DNA from: Taxillus chinensis
Lineage: Eukaryota > Streptophyta > Magnoliopsida > Santalales > Loranthaceae
Assembly: GCA_023512835.1 (NCBI GenBank)
Contig: CM042084.1
Location: forward strand, 52,367,531-52,431,530
DNA: 64,000 nt
Reading direction: 5' to 3'
Under the pieces are notes generated by a model. That model was given only the letters and a program-made list of their open reading frames with translations, ran no database searches and was not told where the DNA came from. Both the position numbers and the translations under genes were made by a program. The stretch's first letter is position 1. Each line of letters begins with the position of its first letter. Of the stretch, positions 22,018-33,869 are shown piece after piece.

Positions 22018-23432
22018 CTAGGGTGGTCGCTCACCTGCTTCCTCCCTCTGCTTCATTATGGTCTCGATCTGTTTTTCCCTCAGCTGCAGCCTTTGAAGAG
22101 CTCCTTCTAGAGATGCTTCTAGCCTCTGGATCTGTTGCCTTAAAGTCTGATTGTCCTGGAGGATAGCCTTCATGTCTGAAGTTAGCTGTGGCTCGTGTTG
22201 TGCTCTCCAAGATATGTATGTGGGGTAAACACCAGGTTTTGAGCTGTTGGGTTGGATCTTTTGTGGTGTGGACCATGCTTGATACATCTTTTTGCCTTCT
22301 TCTGTGAGCATGTTTCTGCTGTAAGTGAAGTCACACTCTTCCATGCCAAAGAGCACGGGAATAATCTGATGACGCCCCACTTGTCTTCCCACCTGCAGCA
22401 GGTGCATATGCGATTCCTCCCCAGGGACCTAAAAGTGGAACCCAATTGTAGTCCCCGCAGCTATATGTCATGGAGACCACCGGCATCCAAGGAGTAGTCC
22501 AGGTAATGTCAGCTTCTGTGAGGTTCTCCAATTTCTTTTTCCAGCTTTCAAAGTCTTTTGGTAGGCTCCACTTGCTGAGCAGAATATCTAGTAGTGTTGT
22601 GGCTAGTACTTGATAAATAGCAGGAAAATGATGAACACTACAGGGGAAATGACCTTGCAACCAGGTACATAAGAGAGGTAGGCACCCCATGAACTGTCCC
22701 GAGCCTTTACTCCTCAGATAAGTAAGAGATCGAATGGTTTCGGCCAAGATAGCAGGAGTAGGGTCACATCCTTTGAGCACCTGCTGGACCAAATCTACAA
22801 TTGCCCCATCGATGTGGGCTGGTATCCTCGGGAAAATGACTAGCCCATATATAGCTAGTGTAAGCAGTTTGTGTGCCTCTGCTTCATTGCAGTCTGTATT
22901 ATTTCTTTAATTGTTGCCCATGGAAGATATTCTCGCCCACCGTAGGTTGTGACCGCCGGTGAGTCCCATATTGACTTTCCCATAATCTCAGCAAAGGCCC
23001 TTCGACATGACCTTCTGGGCTCAGGTAGATAGATCTTCATTTTGTTTTCCACGGGGATGTCCAATAATCTTCTGTATTCTTCTATTGTGGGAACCAGATC
23101 TATGCCGTTGAAGTCAAAGCACCGCCGTCGAGGCTCCCAGAAATATATGGCTGCCCCAAGCATATCAGATCGGCCGATGGCTCGGTCACATGGAGCAAAT
23201 CCCCAAACTGTTGTATGTATATGCTTTTCCTTTCGTCTGACCATTGCCTCCATATTGTCTGCACCTCCTTAGTGTAGTCCAGCTGATCTTCTATGATAAC
23301 ATGTTCTGCCTTGTGGGTTTCCCCTGGCGGAAAGTCTCGAAGGCGAAGTTGAATGTCTCCAGATGCTTGGGCCACCACTGCGACAGCCTCCTTGTCCTGA
23401 GGGCCTTTTAGGAGATGAATGAAAGTTGCCAT
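22018..23432 (-). pseudogene. Ogre ORF1 (unknown function, upstream of gag)
   Basis: Ogre-lineage elements carry an extra ORF between the 5' LTR and gag. Here it is read in pieces over three frames: start MATFIHLLKGPQD (23432), then LLHVTEPSADLICLG, AIYFWEPRRRCFDF and LVPTIEEYRRLLDIP. Next come LRSKGSGQFMGCLPLLCTW (22700) and LENLTEADITWTTPW (22520). It ends with VGRHQIIPVLFGMEECDF and a coiled-coil tail of Gln/Leu/Arg (22190-22018). At least three frameshifts or stops break it. The EEYRRLL block and general layout resemble plant-mobile-domain-like proteins (the DUF7745-type family, from memory). Biochemical role unknown. A fragment of the same ORF occurs at 49664. Confidence 0.7.
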
Positions 23433-24102
23433 GCCTATATGAATGTTGTGTTATGCATGGTGACAGGTTAGGATGACAGGTTAATATATATCAAGGCAGT
23501 TAGACAGGAAAAAGAATAAACCAATAGTAAAAAAACAGCTAATATGTGCAGGGAATGACTTAAGGACTACCCTGCAAAACAAGGGTTAGCATGGTATGGA
23601 ATGATCAAACAAAATGTGGGTCAATGCCCCTGATGGGCTTCTATTGCTACACCTATCTTATTCGTTGGTTCCCAAACTTCCTCAATAGAGGGCTCCGTAC
23701 ACCATGGGATTTACCGGAGGGGGATCTTAAAAGGACGTGCCTTAAAAGAACCTCAAGCTTGAGTGAGGAGTTCGAGGCCCCATTGCGGATAATGATCAAC
23801 GCGCTGGGGACCGTACTGAACCTCGCTAACCTAAATTGTGCTAAACCCGGGTATAGGGTTATGCATGAATGCAACAAGTATGGAAAGCAGTAAATCACAA
23901 CTATCATGGTAGTTAAAGCGTATAAATAAATTACAGTTTAAAGATAAACGAAAATTGTTAATAAGTAAATCACAATTTTATCTAGGAAAAAAAAAACTTA
24001 GCATGACAGTTAAATATATACAATAGTACAAAAAACAGTCTCCTACTCTTAGTTCTAGACCTAACTCTCTAAAGTGTTTACCTCCCCAGCAGAGTCGCCA
24101 GC
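23433..24102 (-). other. Ogre 5' leader with primer-binding site
   Basis: On the minus strand, directly after the 5' LTR, tggcgactctgctgggg (24101-24085) is a primer-site candidate. The lineage commonly uses tRNA-Arg, but I cannot confirm the tRNA here. The remaining leader down to the ORF1 start has no coding signal that I can support. The plus-strand 100-codon frame at 23591 has no recognisable features. Confidence 0.6.
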
Positions 24103-25586
24103 TGTCATCACTGGTTTTTGTCCGGGCCCGTTTGGGGTGAGCTCAAACTAAACCAATGGTGAGAAGTTTTAGAGTCGCCACCAACTATTTTTGGGGTACA
24201 GTTGGATACCCTCTACTTTGAGTAGTTTAAAGTTTGTGGTCTACGTTGTGGTCTATGTGTGTTCTTTTCACGATGATAGCTCTTCCCTTTTCTCTCTTCT
24301 CCTCTTTTTCTTTTTTTTGCTGGAACGAAGCTGGGGGGAAGGTTTTGCAGGTTTTTTCAACGATGTTGGCTCCCTTTGGACGAATCCTCCCCTCACGATG
24401 ATGGCTCTCCCCTCTCTTGCGCAGGAACTTAAGATTGCATCTTAAAGGGCTGCAGAAAATTTTTGGCTGGACTCATTAATTGCTGCAATCAATGTTTTGT
24501 CGGGTGCATTATTATTTGCAGATCAGTGCTTGGTCGGGTGGACAGCTTATGCGGAAAAAGGGGAGCTCGTGATTGCCTTTTGAATTTGTATTTTAGCAGC
24601 ACATGTGACTGACAGGTTGTTGAGAAATGATTCCTTGTCTGATGGCCAGCGTAGAAGACGGGTCTCGTGAAGCCAGCGAGAAAAAATAAGCCAGCGAGGA
24701 AGCCAGCAAGAAAAATCAACGAAGGCAAAAAGGGGTCAGAGGTTCGAAGTGTCGGCAGGTCGAAGTGTCGGCAGGGTCGAAGCTTCGGTCAACGGTGGAA
24801 GGCGTACGGGTGCTGCGGGTCGGCGTCGCAAGTCGGTGTCGTAAGTCGCGGGTCGAAGTGTCGGCAGCGAGGCTTCGAGGGTCGAAGGGTCGAAGGTCAG
24901 AAATCAGCAGGTCAACGGGGCTTCGAGGCTTCGAGGCTTCGGGGCTTCGAGCTTCGGGACTTCGGGTCTTCGAGCTTCGGGGCTTCGAAGCTTCGAATCC
25001 TCGAGGCTTTGGGGCTTCGAGCTTCGGGGTCAATGGGTCGAAGTGTCGGCAGGTCAACGGTCAACGGTCAACGGTCAACCCCGATTTTTTTTTGTTTTTT
25101 TAACTTTTTATTACCTTCTTACCCTCACCCATAATGCAAAAATGGACGACCTTTTAGGGTGTTTGGGAAGACCCGTATTCGTCTACATAGACATTTTAGA
25201 GAATTTCGCATGATCACTTTTTCGGGCAGTTTGACCAGGGGCATTAACCGTCTTTTGGCAAGTTTTGACTTTTCCAACGAAGATTGTTTTGGCGATAACT
25301 TCTTCATTTTAAGTCCGATTTGAGCTCGGTCAAGTGCGTTAGTCTCCAATTTTCATCCTCTATCACCCGGTGTCGGTCTTGGGGCGCTTCAAAAACTTGT
25401 AGAAGAAGTCATTAATTTTGGACTCCCCCGTCCGTGTCAATTGTATTCATCTCGTGCAAATTGGGGTAAACCATTCCTTGGAAGTACGGGATCATTGTGG
25501 ACCTGTTCAATGAGGTATATGGCATGGGCAGAAAAGTATATCAAATGGGGTTAGTATGTCCAAGCCGGACAAAATGGGGTCCAACA
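24103..25586 (-). repeat. 5' LTR of Ogre/Tat element (1,484 bp, internally deleted)
   Basis: Ends are identical to the 3' LTR (TGTCATCACTGG ... GGGGTCCAACA). Relative to it, about 1,050 bases are missing after gtttgtggtctacgtt (24246), where the sequence jumps to tctatgtgtgttctttt. The rest, including the gtcgaag repeats (24730-25080), matches closely with few substitutions. The deletion lies at the downstream end of the LTR in element sense. Confidence 0.85.
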
Positions 25587-25591
25587 CCAGT

Positions 25592-26633
25592 GACCTGATT
25601 TCCCACAGTTATAGCAGTCCTAGGAAGTAGATTCCAGTCGCTCTTTCCTTCTGGAGGATGAGGATGATCCTCTTTTGCTTCCCCTTCTGCTCTTTCTTAG
25701 AAATCATTCAAATGATTTGACAAGAAGGGCTATCTCCCCTTCAGCATTCGAGTCAGTGTTGTCTGACTCTTCCTTATCATCCTTGTGCTAAGTGTTTAAA
25801 CACTCCGTAGCTTTAAGAGCTACTCCCTTTTCTTTCCGAGCTATTTTTTCATCTCGGTCAGAGTATTTAAACCGGATCTTGTGAGTCCGTAGCTGTCCAT
25901 AGATTTCTTCTAGGGAAGCACATTGCCAGTTGTTATTGGCCTGCATCTGGAGCTGCTTGGAGTAATAGCGATCCGGCAAGGAACGAAAGAACTTGTCATT
26001 TATCTGAAAGTCCAAATAATGCTCATTGTCAGTTTTCAATTCAAAGATGAGCTTGCCGAATCTCCGATATATGGTCTCAAGGGATTCACCAGGTTTGTGT
26101 GAAAAGCTCTCAAAGTCCTATCTGAGAGCACAAATAACATTCTGCATTTGGGACTGACTTCCCTCATAAAGGATTACCAATTTATCCCAGATAGCTTTCA
26201 CTGTTATGCATACCTGGATGTCCGTGGAAGCTTCAGAATCCAAAGATGATGCAACATAGGCTAGAGCCTTTTCGTTTGCATACTGTCAGGCTCTTTCCTC
26301 ATTAGTGAGTTCAGCGTTAGTCTTTGGCCTTCTTACTCCATTGCCTCCAATTGTCAACGGAATAGGGTTCTCCTGATGAAAACAGGGCCACATGAGATGA
26401 TCATGGCACATCATGAACATGCGCATGTGAGCTTTCCACTGGGAGAAAAGCTCGAGAGTGAATTTTGGCGATTTGGTAAGAGTGAATCCAGAACTCTGTT
26501 GTTGAGGAGCAGTAGCGGTTTGAGCACTTGTGCTCAGATTGACATTGTCACTACCACTGCAATTGGGGATGGGCTCTTGAGCACCTACAGAGTTAATGTG
26601 AGCGTTGAATAGCATACTGCTTTCTTCGGCCAT
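25592..26633 (-). pseudogene. Sire-M gag, N-terminal part
   Basis: Copia gag start at ATG 26633-26631 (MAEESSMLFNAHINS), 59 bases after the primer site. It shows SGFTLTKSPKFTLELFSQWK and MRMFMMCHDHLMWPC, then after a stop (ERA, TGA, about 26285) NEKALAYVASS, QMQNVICALR, INDKFFRSLPDRYYSKQLQMQ, IYGQLRTHKIRFKY and finally CYNCGKSGHW. The frame breaks at 25591 exactly where Ogre inserted and resumes at 9130 (AKDC). Several stops are present. The matching Sire-P gag begins at 28227. Confidence 0.8.
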
Positions 26634-26691
26634 TTGAGTGTTGAGAGAGAGAGAGAGGGGGGGGGGATCTCTATGTTGAGCAGGTAGAATG

Positions 26692-26704
26692 TGCTCTGAT
26701 ACCA
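26692..26704 (-). other. Primer-binding site of Sire-M
   Basis: On the minus strand tggtatcagagca follows the LTR end CCAACA by two bases. It matches the 3' end of plant initiator-Met tRNA, the usual primer of copia elements. Confidence 0.85.
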
Positions 26705-26707
26705 CTT

Positions 26708-26742
26708 GTTGGTCCCGGGAAGCCTAGAGGGGGGTGAATAGT
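26708..26742 (-). repeat. Sire-M 5' LTR, last 35 bases
   Basis: On the minus strand this is the end of a Sirevirus LTR (ctattcacccccctctaggc ... gggaccaaca). It stops at 26742, where Sire-P begins. The remainder of the LTR is at 44107-45393. The 5 bases aatag are duplicated at 44102-44106. Confidence 0.9.
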
Positions 26743-28165
26743 ATTGGATCAAGCCCAGAATTTGGATAATGCTGATAAAGCCCTATGTAATTTGATTTGA
26801 GACCTTTGTTGTTTTATCTTAAGTCATTGCAGAATATATGACTTTCATCCGGATCTACACTCGTGTGAGCAAAGCTAAGGATGGGATACATAATCCTGAT
26901 CCAGGTGAGAATGCGTGTCGTCAAACACTTGGTATATAACCAAGTCTTTGCCTCTTACGGAATAAGGATCATTCGTGCGGACTAAGAACTTAAAAGCTAC
27001 GGACTAAGAAATCCGCACTTAATACTTCAACGGCTAAGTCTGAAAGATACAGAGTAAGAATCTTAGTCTACAAAGTTGCACGGAGCAAGAGAGTCAACAC
27101 GGAGTTAAAAAGATAAGTCTTCCACTCAATTGGACTAAAGTAAAGAAGACACGGAGTAAGGAATCCGAGTCTTTCATAGATGCGGAGTAAGGAAGTACTT
27201 CTACAGAATAAGGACTTGAGACTTTATTCGCACGGAGTAAGGAAACTAGATGCGGAGTAAGGAATCCAAACCACTCACTCATGTGGAGTAAGGATGTGCT
27301 GATACGGAGTAAGCCATCCGTTCCTTTAACTCATGCGGAGTAAGGAAACTAGATGCGGAGTAAGGAAGCGCTGATGCGGAGTAAACACTTCGACCTTCTC
27401 TTTCATACGAAGTAAGGAAGCGCTTACACGGAATAAGGATTCCAGTACCAAATTAATACGGAGTAAGCAATCAGTATTACAGAGTAAGGATCCGAGCTTA
27501 GTTTAGGACGGAGTAAGGAACCGTACACCGGATTCAAGAAGACACTACTTCAACTTATCTCTTCATAATCAAAGTCACCAGTTCGCTGTTTCCCGATGTA
27601 AGACAAACTTGTTGAGAACCTAAAGCATCTTACACGTGGATCATCCGGATATGTGGATACAACTTTAACTACACTTGGGAACTTACAAAGACTCTTATGC
27701 GTTGCAAACCCAAGATCTTGAAGACCACATCCGCAGCAATTAATGTAGAGAGATTTCCGAGAGACAGTAAATGGGCACAATATCTAGAACAACAAGTTCC
27801 AAGGTTGTCTCTTGTGGATGTCACTATAAATAACAACACTTGTATATTTATAAAGTGAGTGCATGAGTGAAAAGGATATAGTTTTGTGTATGTACTAAAA
27901 GCTCATAGAGATCATAGAGGCTAGCGTGTGTGTACTTGTAAACAGAGTGTTAAAGAGTTGTTAAGTAGGTCTAAAAGCTTTCAAGCTTTAGTCTGCTTCA
28001 ATTTTTTTGTATTTATCATTCTGATAATAAAACAAAATACTTCCACTATCTGGTTATCTTCTGCATTGATTCTATCTCTTAACCAGATAAGTGTTGTGCC
28101 AAAGAGAAAGAAAAGAGTTTCAATAAGAGCCTCTTCACCCCCCTCTAGGCTCCAAGGGACCAACA
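26743..28165 (+). repeat. 5' LTR of Sire-P (1,423 bp)
   Basis: It starts tattggatcaagcc and ends gggaccaaca. The middle (27040-27540) is an array of short cggagtaagga-type repeats. Near the end come the aataaaa-type signal (about 28025), the atctggttatctt block and the cacccccctctaggctcc end common to the family. It is much closer to the LTR at 42677 than to those at 1612 or 35421. Confidence 0.9.
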
Positions 28166-28167
28166 AG

Positions 28168-28180
28168 TGGTATCAAAGCA
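28168..28180 (+). other. Primer-binding site of Sire-P
   Basis: The sequence tggtatcaaagca follows the LTR end by two bases and fits the 3' end of initiator-Met tRNA with one change (a for g at the ninth base), probably a later G-to-A mutation. Confidence 0.85.
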
Positions 28181-28226
28181 AGTTCTATTTGTTCTAAGTA
28201 GAGATCCCACTCTTTCACTCTTACAA

Positions 28227-30500
28227 ATGGCCGAAGAAAGCAGCATGCTATTCAACACTCGCCTTAACTCCGGAGGTGCACAAGAGCCCCTTCCAAATCG
28301 AAGCAGCACTGAAAATGTCGATCCACCTCAACCTGCTGCTGCCGCTGCTTCACAACCACGGAGTTCTGGCTTCACTCTGACAAAGCCACCCAAATTCACA
28401 CAAGAGCTTTTCTCCCAGTGGAAAGCTCGCATGAGAATGTTTATGGTTTTCCATGATCATCTGATGTGGCCATGTCTTCATTAGGAGATACCCACTCCAA
28501 TGACAATCGGAGAACATGGAGTTAGAAGACCAAAGACTAATGCCGAACTCACCAATGATGAAAGAGCCTAGTAGTGTGCTAACGAAAAGGCTTTGGCATA
28601 TGTTACATCGTCTTTGGCTTCCGAGGCTTTCACGGACGTCAAGGGCTGCACGACAGCGAAAGCTGTTTGTGATAAACTGACAATCCCCTATGAGAGAAGT
28701 CAGTCCCAAATGCAGAACGTTATCTATACTCTCAGATAAAACTTTGAGAGTTTCAATCACAAACCGGGCAAATCACTCGAGAGCATCTATCGGAGATTCG
28801 GAAAGCTCATCCTGGAATTGAAAACTGTTAATGAACATTATTCTCAATCTCAGATCAATGACAAGTTCTTTCGCTCCTTGCCGGATCGCTACTACTCCAA
28901 ACAACTCCAGATGCAATCCGACAAGAACTGGCAGTATGTTCCCCCTGAAGAACTATATGGAGAGCTATGGACTCATGAGGTTAGGTTTAAATACTCTGAC
29001 CGAGACGAGAAAATACCTCGGAGAGAAAAGGGGGTAGCTCTCAAAGCTACGGAATGTCTCAGCATACTGAGGAATGATGATACGGACGAGTCCGAGAATT
29101 CTAACTCTGACGAGGAAGAGGAAATAGCTCTCTTTGTCAAGTCCTTTGAGCAATTCCTATGGAAAAGTAGAAAAGGATTCAGAAGAGGCTCCTCATCATC
29201 TTTCCGAAGGAAGGAGCGATCGGAGTCCAGTTCCCAGGAATGCTACAATTGTGGGAAAACCGGTCACTGGGCCAAGGACTACAAATCCAAATCTAAAGTG
29301 GCCGAGAAAAGTGACAAGGTTACTCCTCACGGCTCCACCTCAGACAACAGCAAGAACAAGAGGAAGGTGTTCGTCACAAAATACGTCAGTGGCTCGAAAG
29401 AAGAGGAGTAATCCTCGGATGATGAGCCAACTCCTAAACCGAACGTCTGCCTCATGGCAAATACTGAGGTACCTTCAATCTCTTATTACTGAACGTGATC
29501 ATGAAAAGAATGAGAAACTAATAATTACTTAAATGTACAAAGATATGGAAAGTGATAATAAATGTCTTGAGATTACTGTTGCTAGACTAAAAAAGGACAT
29601 AACTAACTTCAGGGGTAAAGAGGCTTGGTATCATGATCTAAGAGCTGAAAATCACTTGCTAAATACCAACCTAACAGGCCTAAAAGTTATTGTGAAAAGA
29701 CTCAAGAATGAACTAGAACAGGAAAAGGAAATAAATCATAAGTGGCTAAAATCTGGGGAAATAGCCTCTACATTGAGAACTGATCCGGATAACATCCGAG
29801 TCAAACCTGGCCTAGGTTCCGAACCATCGACCTCCACACAAACTACTGAGTGTCCTACGGATTTCATTCCGAAACTAACCAACCTTTATCCTGTTAGTAC
29901 ATCTAAACCGTCGATGGTTTCATTTCAAGTGGCACCTTAGTTTATGATTGTGGAGTCGAGGCTGTTACTGCTGTTCCCGAAGCAGTAGCACCCGTATCTA
30001 ATGATGAAGGGAAGGCTGCTGCAGTTCAAGCCAAAACTGTAGCACCCAAAAAGAAAGGAAAGGCTAAGGCTGATACATCTAGGGCCAAGAGCGCGTCACC
30101 CAAATGCAATGGACTAGGCCATAGGGAACAGAGTAGAACGTCTGTAAAATCTAAGAGACCGGTATCCCCTATTTGTACTCCGCACCATAGTGTCTGTTCC
30201 ATCTATAGGGAAATAGGCCATTATCACTATGAATGTTGGAGTTTATCTAATAACTGGCTTTGTAATCAAATTCTTATTAATAAAGATCAGTTAAGTAAAA
30301 AGGGTTCTTCGAGCAAATCAAAATCTAAATCTCAAAGGAGTGTCTCTCCCAAGAAAACCCAAGTAAGAGAAGCAGCTGAAACCAACAAAATAAAGTCAAC
30401 CTGGAAAGCAAAAATTCCTAACAAAGTTAAATCCGGAACTGTTGACACTACTGTTGTTTCTCCTAACCGCCCGAAACAAGTTTGGGCACTAAAAGTGTAA
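28227..30500 (+). pseudogene. Sire-P gag
   Basis: Start ATG at 28227 (MAEESSMLFNTRLNS). Copia gag domain: SGFTLTKPPKFTQELFSQWK, a stop at 28482 (a Gln codon in Sire-M), a gap, then INDKFFRSLPDRYYSKQLQMQ (28855) and YGELWTHEVRFKYSDRDEK. The zinc knuckle CYNCGKTGHWAKDY (29240-29281) has Tyr in place of the final Cys; Sire-M keeps Cys. Next come a Lys-rich stretch, a small deletion with frameshift near 29485, a long coiled coil (29533-29760, YKDMESDNKCLEITVARLKK), and a basic tail with a second degenerate knuckle (YREIGHYHYECWSL). It ends VWALKV and TAA at 30498-30500, in frame with the protease that follows. Confidence 0.8.
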
Positions 30501-31835
30501 ACTGTTGTCTTGCAGGAGCATCACTGGAACTCACTGCCATCCCACTTGAAGTCAAAGATCAATCAAAGCAAGTGGATACTCGATAGCGGATGCTCTGGAC
30601 ATATGACGGGTGATCAGACTCTGCTTGTTTAAATTAATGACAAACGAGGTCCATCCGTATCATATGGTGACAACAGCAAAGGTAAAACTGTCGGGTATGG
30701 CACTTTAACCAATGGCTGTGTATCAATCACTAGAGTTGCACTAGTCAAAGGTTTGAAGCATAATCTGCTGAGTGTCAGTAATCTATGTGACAAAGGATTT
30801 ACTGTTTCCTTTATGTCCAATTCCTGCACGGTAAGGGAAAACATATCCGGAGATATTAAATTATCTGGATCAAGAGATGGGGACATATACTCTGTGGTCT
30901 TAAGAAATAATTCTTCTGACCCTGTATGCTTCCTCACTACAGCATCAGATGAAGATAGTTGGCACAAGCGTTGCCCACATTTAAATTTTAAGACCTTGTC
31001 TAAGTTAGCATCGCTTGATCTGGTCACTGGTTTGCCTAAACACAAATACTCCAGAGACACTCGCTGTCGAGAATGTCAACTTGGCAAACAGACCAAACAT
31101 AGTTTTAAGAGCAAATCAGTTAATTCAATAACTGCTCCTCTACAACTTCTTTATATGGACCTCTGCAGTCCCATTTCTGTTCCTTCACTAGCTGGTGTGA
31201 GATATACCCTTGTGGTTATCGATGATTTCACCAGGTACACATGGGTGATGTTCCTGAACTTTAAGAATCAAACTTTTGAGCATCTTGTAGATCTTTTCAA
31301 CCGGATAAGCAACTCACAAGGACTGAGCATTAAATGCATCAAGAGTGATCATGGTACAGAATTTGATTTTTCAGATATGAGGTCATATTGTTCTGAACAG
31401 GGCATTCAGCACGACTTCTCTGCGCCCAGAACTCCACAACAAAATGAGGTAGTTGAGCGTAAGAATTGCACTTTAGTCGTGGCTGGCAGATCTATGTTAG
31501 CAAGGGCTAAGCTTCCTCTCAGTCTATGGGCTGAAGATGTGTCCACTGCCTGCTATGTTCAGAACAGAACTCTAATAAATAAATTTACCATGAAAACACC
31601 CTATGAGATGTGGAGAGGACAAAAGCCCTCGATTTCACATTTCAGAGCTTTTGGGTGTACTTGCTATATATTGAACAACGGCAAAGAACCCCGGAATAAA
31701 TTTAAACCAAAATCTGATGATGGGATCTATGTCGGGTATTCACTACATAGCAAGGCTTATCGAGTCTTCAATAGAAAACTTTTTAAAGTTGAAGAATCTA
31801 TCCATGTGACCTTTGATGAAGCTAACCTGGATTAG
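30501..31835 (+). pseudogene. Sire-P aspartic protease and integrase
   Basis: The protease follows the gag stop in the same frame: WILDSGCSGHMTG, active-site Asp-Ser-Gly at 30582-30590. A stop at about 30630 breaks it. The integrase frame is open from 30753 to 31832. His pair in WHKRCPHLNF and Cys pair in CRECQLGKQ form the zinc site; LLYMDLCSPISV, CIKSDHGTEFDF and TPQQNEVVERKN carry the three catalytic acids (the usual Gly before VVE is Glu here). The conserved [21 protein letters not shown] end and a linker lead to a stop at 31835. It would insert element DNA; core residues look intact. Confidence 0.85.
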
Positions 31836-32428
31836 TCAAAAGTTGGTCCTTCAAGTTCAAATGTGCAGGATCAGGATGACAACATCGATTATTCAAAGTT
31901 TATGAATGTTCCTGTTACACATACTGACCAACCACGTGGCACCAGCGAAGCATGAAGAAATGACATAGATGATGCTACGGATGAATCGGACTATGGACTT
32001 CCATTCAACTCTGGACATATTCTTTCTGATAACCAAAATTTTGGAGTACCTTCAAGTCCCTTCGGACCAGTTAACACTGAAAGCAACAGTGTCGAAGAAC
32101 CACCTAGTTCTTCCGAACCTACTAATACGGAAACATCTGGTCCGGAAGAAGCTCAACCAGCGGATGTACCTGAACCTCTAGTAGAGCTTCAAATTATTCA
32201 AGATCAACCATCACACGCACAGAATTACAGGTGGACTAGAAACCACCCTTCAGAACAAGTGATTGGTGATCCTATTGTTGGTGTAAGAACAAGAGCAGCC
32301 ACCTCCAACATTTATCTTTACTCATGTTTCTATCTCAAATAGAACCAAAGGTGGTAGATGACGCTCTTCAGGATTCGAACTGGATAGAAGCCATGTAAGA
32401 AGAGCTGAATCAATTTAAGAGAAATGAT
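31836..32428 (+). pseudogene. Sire-P integrase-RT linker
   Basis: Acidic, Ser/Pro/Glu-rich linker with several stops and shifts; pieces read VPSSPFGPVNTES and SGPEEAQPADVPEP. It corresponds to 6211-6862 in Sire-M. Towards the end WTRNHPSEQVIGDP and GVRTRAAT, the usual lead-in to copia RT, are seen. Confidence 0.7.
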
Positions 32429-33110
32429 GTGTGGACACTAGTACCAAGGCCTAAGTCTCAACAAGTCATTGGAGTTAAATGGGTGTTTCAAAAAAAGCTT
32501 GATACGAATGGAATAGTAATCCGGAACAAAGCCAGACTGGTAGCCAAACGATATCGTCAAGAAGAAGGAATAGACTATGACAAGACCTTTGCTCCGGTAG
32601 CAAGACTTGAGGCAATCAGAATGTTTTTGGCATATGTTGTTTATGAAAACTTCATAGTTTATCAAATGGACGTCAAAAGCGCATTTCTAAATGGAGATCT
32701 TCAAACGGGGGTGTATGTTGAACAACCTCCCGGTTTCATTGAACCCAAGGCTGGACATCTAGTCTACAAGCTACGGAAAGCCTTGTATGGTTTGAAGCAA
32801 GCTCCAAGAGCCTGGTACGACACACTGTCATAATTTCTACTTGCTCACAACTTCCAAAAATAGAAGATAGACACCACTTTATTCCTATGAAAAGAGAAAG
32901 GACATACTCTAATCGTACAGATATATGTGGATGATATCATTTTCGGATCATCAAATCCAAAGCTTTGTGAAGAGTTTGCAAAGTTGATGACTGGTAAGTT
33001 TGAGATGAGTATGATGGGAGAACTGTCCTACTTCCTTGGAATAGAAGTGAAACAATTGAAGAAAGGGATCTTCATCAACCAACCTAAGTACACACGACTT
33101 AATTAAGAAG
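32429..33110 (+). pseudogene. Sire-P reverse transcriptase
   Basis: Copia [54 protein letters not shown] and [15 protein letters not shown] (first catalytic Asp), [32 protein letters not shown], then a stop at 32831 (Ser-end), more stops in the next 60 bases, and VQIYVDDIIFGSSN with the catalytic Asp pair at 32924-32935. SYFLGIEVKQLKKGIF follows, then a shift after PKYTRL. The start codon at 32429 is only that of the open frame; the protein is part of the polyprotein. Confidence 0.85.
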
Positions 33111-33869
33111 TTTGGTATGGAAGGTTCATCTCCCGTCAAGACTCCAATGATAGTCAGTGCCAAGTTAGACCCTGATGTGGACGGCAAATCAGTAAATGTG
33201 ACTGAATACAGAGGGATGATAGGATCCCTGCTGTATCTTACAGCAAGTCGCCCAGACATTGTGTTTGCAACCTAAATCTGTGCAAGATATCAGGTGAATC
33301 TCAAAGAGTCACATATGCTTCATGTCAAACGGATATTAAGGTATCTCAAAGGGACTGTGAATTTGGGACTCTGGTACCCAAAGGAGTCCAATTTGACTTT
33401 ATCCGAATATTCTGATGCTGATTTTGCTGGGTGTCGCATCGACAGGAAAAACACAAGTGGTACGTGTCAGTTTCTTGGAAATAGATTAATTTCATAGTTC
33501 AGTAAGAACCAGAATTCCATATCAACCTCTACTACTGAGGCGGAATCTATAGCTGCTGAGAGTTGCTGCGCACGGCTACTCTGGATGCAAAGTCAACTTA
33601 CTGACTACGGTTTAAACATGACATCTATTCCACTCTACTACGACAACACCAGTGCAATTGCTATCAGCAACAATCCTGTTATGCACCCAAAGACCAAGCA
33701 CATTGAGGTCAGGTATCACTTCATTCGCGATCATGTTCACAAAAAGCATATATCTCTTGAACATGTTGTTACTAAAGATCAACTGGTAGACATACTTACA
33801 AAGCCCCTACCTGATGCAAGATTCGCTGAACTACTCTTCCGATTAGGTATGATTGACTTTTCTGCATAG
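33111..33869 (+). pseudogene. Sire-P RNase H
   Basis: RT connection and RNase H: YRGMIGSLLYLTASRPDIVF, a stop, ESHMLHVKRILRYLKGT, then YSDADFAGCRIDRKNTSG (catalytic Asp of RNase H), a stop after LGNRLIS, TTEAESIAAESCC (catalytic Glu), YYDNTSAIAISNNPV (Asp), HIEVRYHFIRDHV and LVDILTKPLPDARF. It ends at TAG 33867-33869. The three internal stops are shared with the second copy at 34250-35005, so they arose before the duplication. Confidence 0.85.

Noticed and set aside
28168..28180. tRNA gene at tggtatc sites
   Set aside because: These are primer-binding sites matching only the 3' end of initiator-Met tRNA. No cloverleaf surrounds any of them (26692, 28168, 37948, 47328, 58931).
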